Part shown: positions 33,238 through 34,218 of the stretch, piece by piece | Position numbering within the stretch: position 1 is the first letter of the stretch | How the letters are laid out: the number at the start of each line of letters is the position of its first letter | DNA from: an uncultured Bacteroidia bacterium | GTDB lineage: Bacteria; Bacteroidota; Bacteroidia; Bacteroidales; F082 | Length of the DNA stretch: 34,218 nt | NCBI GenBank assembly: GCA_902799345.1 | Contig: CADBZW010000032.1 | Span: forward strand, 1-34,218 | Direction of reading: 5' to 3' | The notes under the pieces: generated by a model | The model's input: only the letters and a program-made list of their open reading frames with translations | Database searches by the model: none | What the model was told of the DNA's origin: nothing | Position numbers and translations under genes: made by a program

Positions 33238-34218
33238 CAACCGCAACAACATCTACCTGCCCGACCCGGGCGACCCCTCGGTGCTCACCAACCACCGCGA
33301 CGTCATCACCGTCATCGAGAACGGCATCAGCCTCCAATCGAATGTCGGCTTCAGCGTGCCCCACAACTACGTGCCGGTGATCTACTGCGCGCCGTCGTCG
33401 ACGAGCCAGGACTACCTCGACCAGTTCTCGACGGGCCACGAGTACCAGTACATGTTGTTCGACGACACGCGCCACTATGTGGCGGTGCACTATCCCGACC
33501 GTCCCGAGATCTTCGACCGCGACCACGTCTACCTCTACGGATTCTGGGCCAACGTCGTCACGGGCAACGAACACGACATGGAATGCCCCATCTCGGCGGC
33601 GGACTTCGAGGGACAGGACCCCATCGAGATCAGCGACGCGTGCGAGCTGGCCTTCTTCATCTCGTGGGTGAACGGCCTCAACGGCCTCGACACGCACGCC
33701 GACGCCAACGCCATCCTGCTGGCTGACATCGACATGAGCAAGTACGGTTGGGTGCCGATCGGCGACCTGACCAACGGCTACAGCGGCACCTTCGACGGCA
33801 ACGGCCACACGGTGACGGGCATCTCGAGCCTGCTGTACCGTGAGTATCTGGACTACGGCTTCTTCGGACGCCTCGACGGCGGCACGGTGAAGGACCTGTT
33901 CGTGAAGGACGCCTCCTACGCCCTCGACAACATGCCTGACCTGGTCATCGGCGGCCTGGTGGGCGAGATCACCACCGCAAGCACGGTGGAGAACTGCGAG
34001 GCGAGCTCCAGGATCACCGCCACCAACACCACCACGGTGGTGGGCGGCCTCATCGGACGCATGAACGCCGGCACGGTGCACTCCACCATCGGCATCTCCG
34101 ACATGAAGGGCTACCAGATGGGCGGCCTGGTGGGCGAGCTGCTGGGCGGCAGCCTCTACAACAGCTTCTCGAACTGCAAGTACACGAAAGCCGAGAGCCA
34201 CGACAAGTACATGGGCGG
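33227..34218 (+). CDS. Giant surface protein 2, continuation in another frame (GLUG region, runs off window)
   Basis: From GTG 33227 the frame VTANNRNNIYLPDPGDPSVL stays open to the window end (330 codons) without a stop. It carries the continuation expected after the beta-helix: a link region, CELAFFISWVNGLNGL, ADIDMSKYGWVPIGDLTNGY, SGTFDGNGHTVTGI, GGLVGEITTASTVENCEAS, GGLIGRMNAGTVHST and MGGLVGELLGGSLYNSFSN. These GLUG-type repeats match the same region of the first giant protein. Removing one G from GGG (33225-33227) would fuse the preceding frame to it (...LGVIKVTANNRNN...). A T9SS tail probably lies beyond the window. Confidence 0.8.
   Translation, partial: MTANNRNNIYLPDPGDPSVLTNHRDVITVIENGISLQSNVGFSVPHNYVPVIYCAPSSTSQDYLDQFSTGHEYQYMLFDDTRHYVAVHYPDRPEIFDRDHVYLYGFWANVVTGNEHDMECPISAADFEGQDPIEISDACELAFFISWVNGLNGLDTHADANAILLADIDMSKYGWVPIGDLTNGYSGTFDGNGHTVTGISSLLYREYLDYGFFGRLDGGTVKDLFVKDASYALDNMPDLVIGGLVGEITTASTVENCEASSRITATNTTTVVGGLIGRMNAGTVHSTIGISDMKGYQMGGLVGELLGGSLYNSFSNCKYTKAESHDKYMG

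Noticed and set aside
33221-34201. 326-codon minus-strand frame
   Set aside because: It is antisense to the GC-rich GLUG region and Val/Ala/Arg-rich; the plus-strand frame carries clear GLUG motifs instead.
1-34218. tRNA, rRNA, transposase, integrase or phage genes
   Set aside because: No cloverleaf-like or rRNA-like segment and no DDE, HUH or tyrosine-recombinase motifs were noticed on either strand.

Overview
The window looks like a chromosomal segment from a gut- or mouth-type Bacteroidales/Bacteroidota organism. The evidence is Bacteroidota promoter boxes (TTTG-N19-21-TAnnTTTG) upstream of several genes, AT-rich leaders without clear Shine-Dalgarno sites, a type IX secretion (T9SS) C-terminal sorting domain, FtsX/MacB-type permeases without a fused ATPase, and many Cys-lipidated or signal-peptide-bearing proteins of families seen mainly in this phylum. 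I see no rRNA, tRNA, CRISPR array, transposase or phage gene.

Region 1 (1-12,617) is an efflux/ABC-permease locus: the 3' end of one FtsX permease, an orphan AAA ATPase, a sigma-54 response regulator (broken by an internal deletion), its histidine kinase, a TolC-like outer-membrane protein, two further FtsX permeases (the first also broken by a deletion) and a MacA/HlyD-type adaptor. A sigma-54 (-24/-12) promoter precedes tolC and another precedes the intact permease-adaptor pair. Each has twin TGTAAA-N5-TTTACA palindromes ending exactly 54 bp upstream. This reads as a two-component, enhancer-dependent regulon whose targets sit next to the regulator.

Region 2 (12,618-14,381) holds a ROK-family sugar kinase on the minus strand and a divergent ThpR/LigT RNA cyclic phosphodiesterase. 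Two ~145-bp copies of a palindromic, coding-compatible repeat flank the adaptor gene.

Region 3 (14,382-19,406) is a four-gene, mostly ATGA-coupled operon of secreted proteins of unknown function: a coiled-coil lipoprotein, two signal-peptide proteins and an 850-residue leucine-rich-repeat protein with three Trp-rich modules. Region 4 (19,407-21,635) is ptb-buk (phosphate butyryltransferase, butyrate kinase), with a promoter overlapping the upstream terminator and a terminator at the end.

Region 5 (21,656-23,817, minus strand) holds a lipoprotein, a ComF-type phosphoribosyltransferase and a carboxypeptidase-regulatory-like secreted protein.

Region 6 (23,818-34,218) is the most unusual part. 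Three small regulator cassettes in tandem (one intact HTH-like protein, one divergent paralogue, one truncated) each follow a similar 17-bp operator-like palindrome and a TAnnTTTG box. They lead into a pair of giant, paralogous beta-helix/GLUG surface proteins separated by a tiny membrane-anchored protein. Both giant genes have an AT-rich, mutually similar 5' part joined to a GC-rich 3' part, suggesting mosaic assembly. The second is interrupted by an apparent one-base frameshift and runs off the window.

Three coding sequences (2680, ~6065, ~33226) carry frame-breaking lesions. From sequence alone I cannot tell natural decay or phase variation from assembly error.
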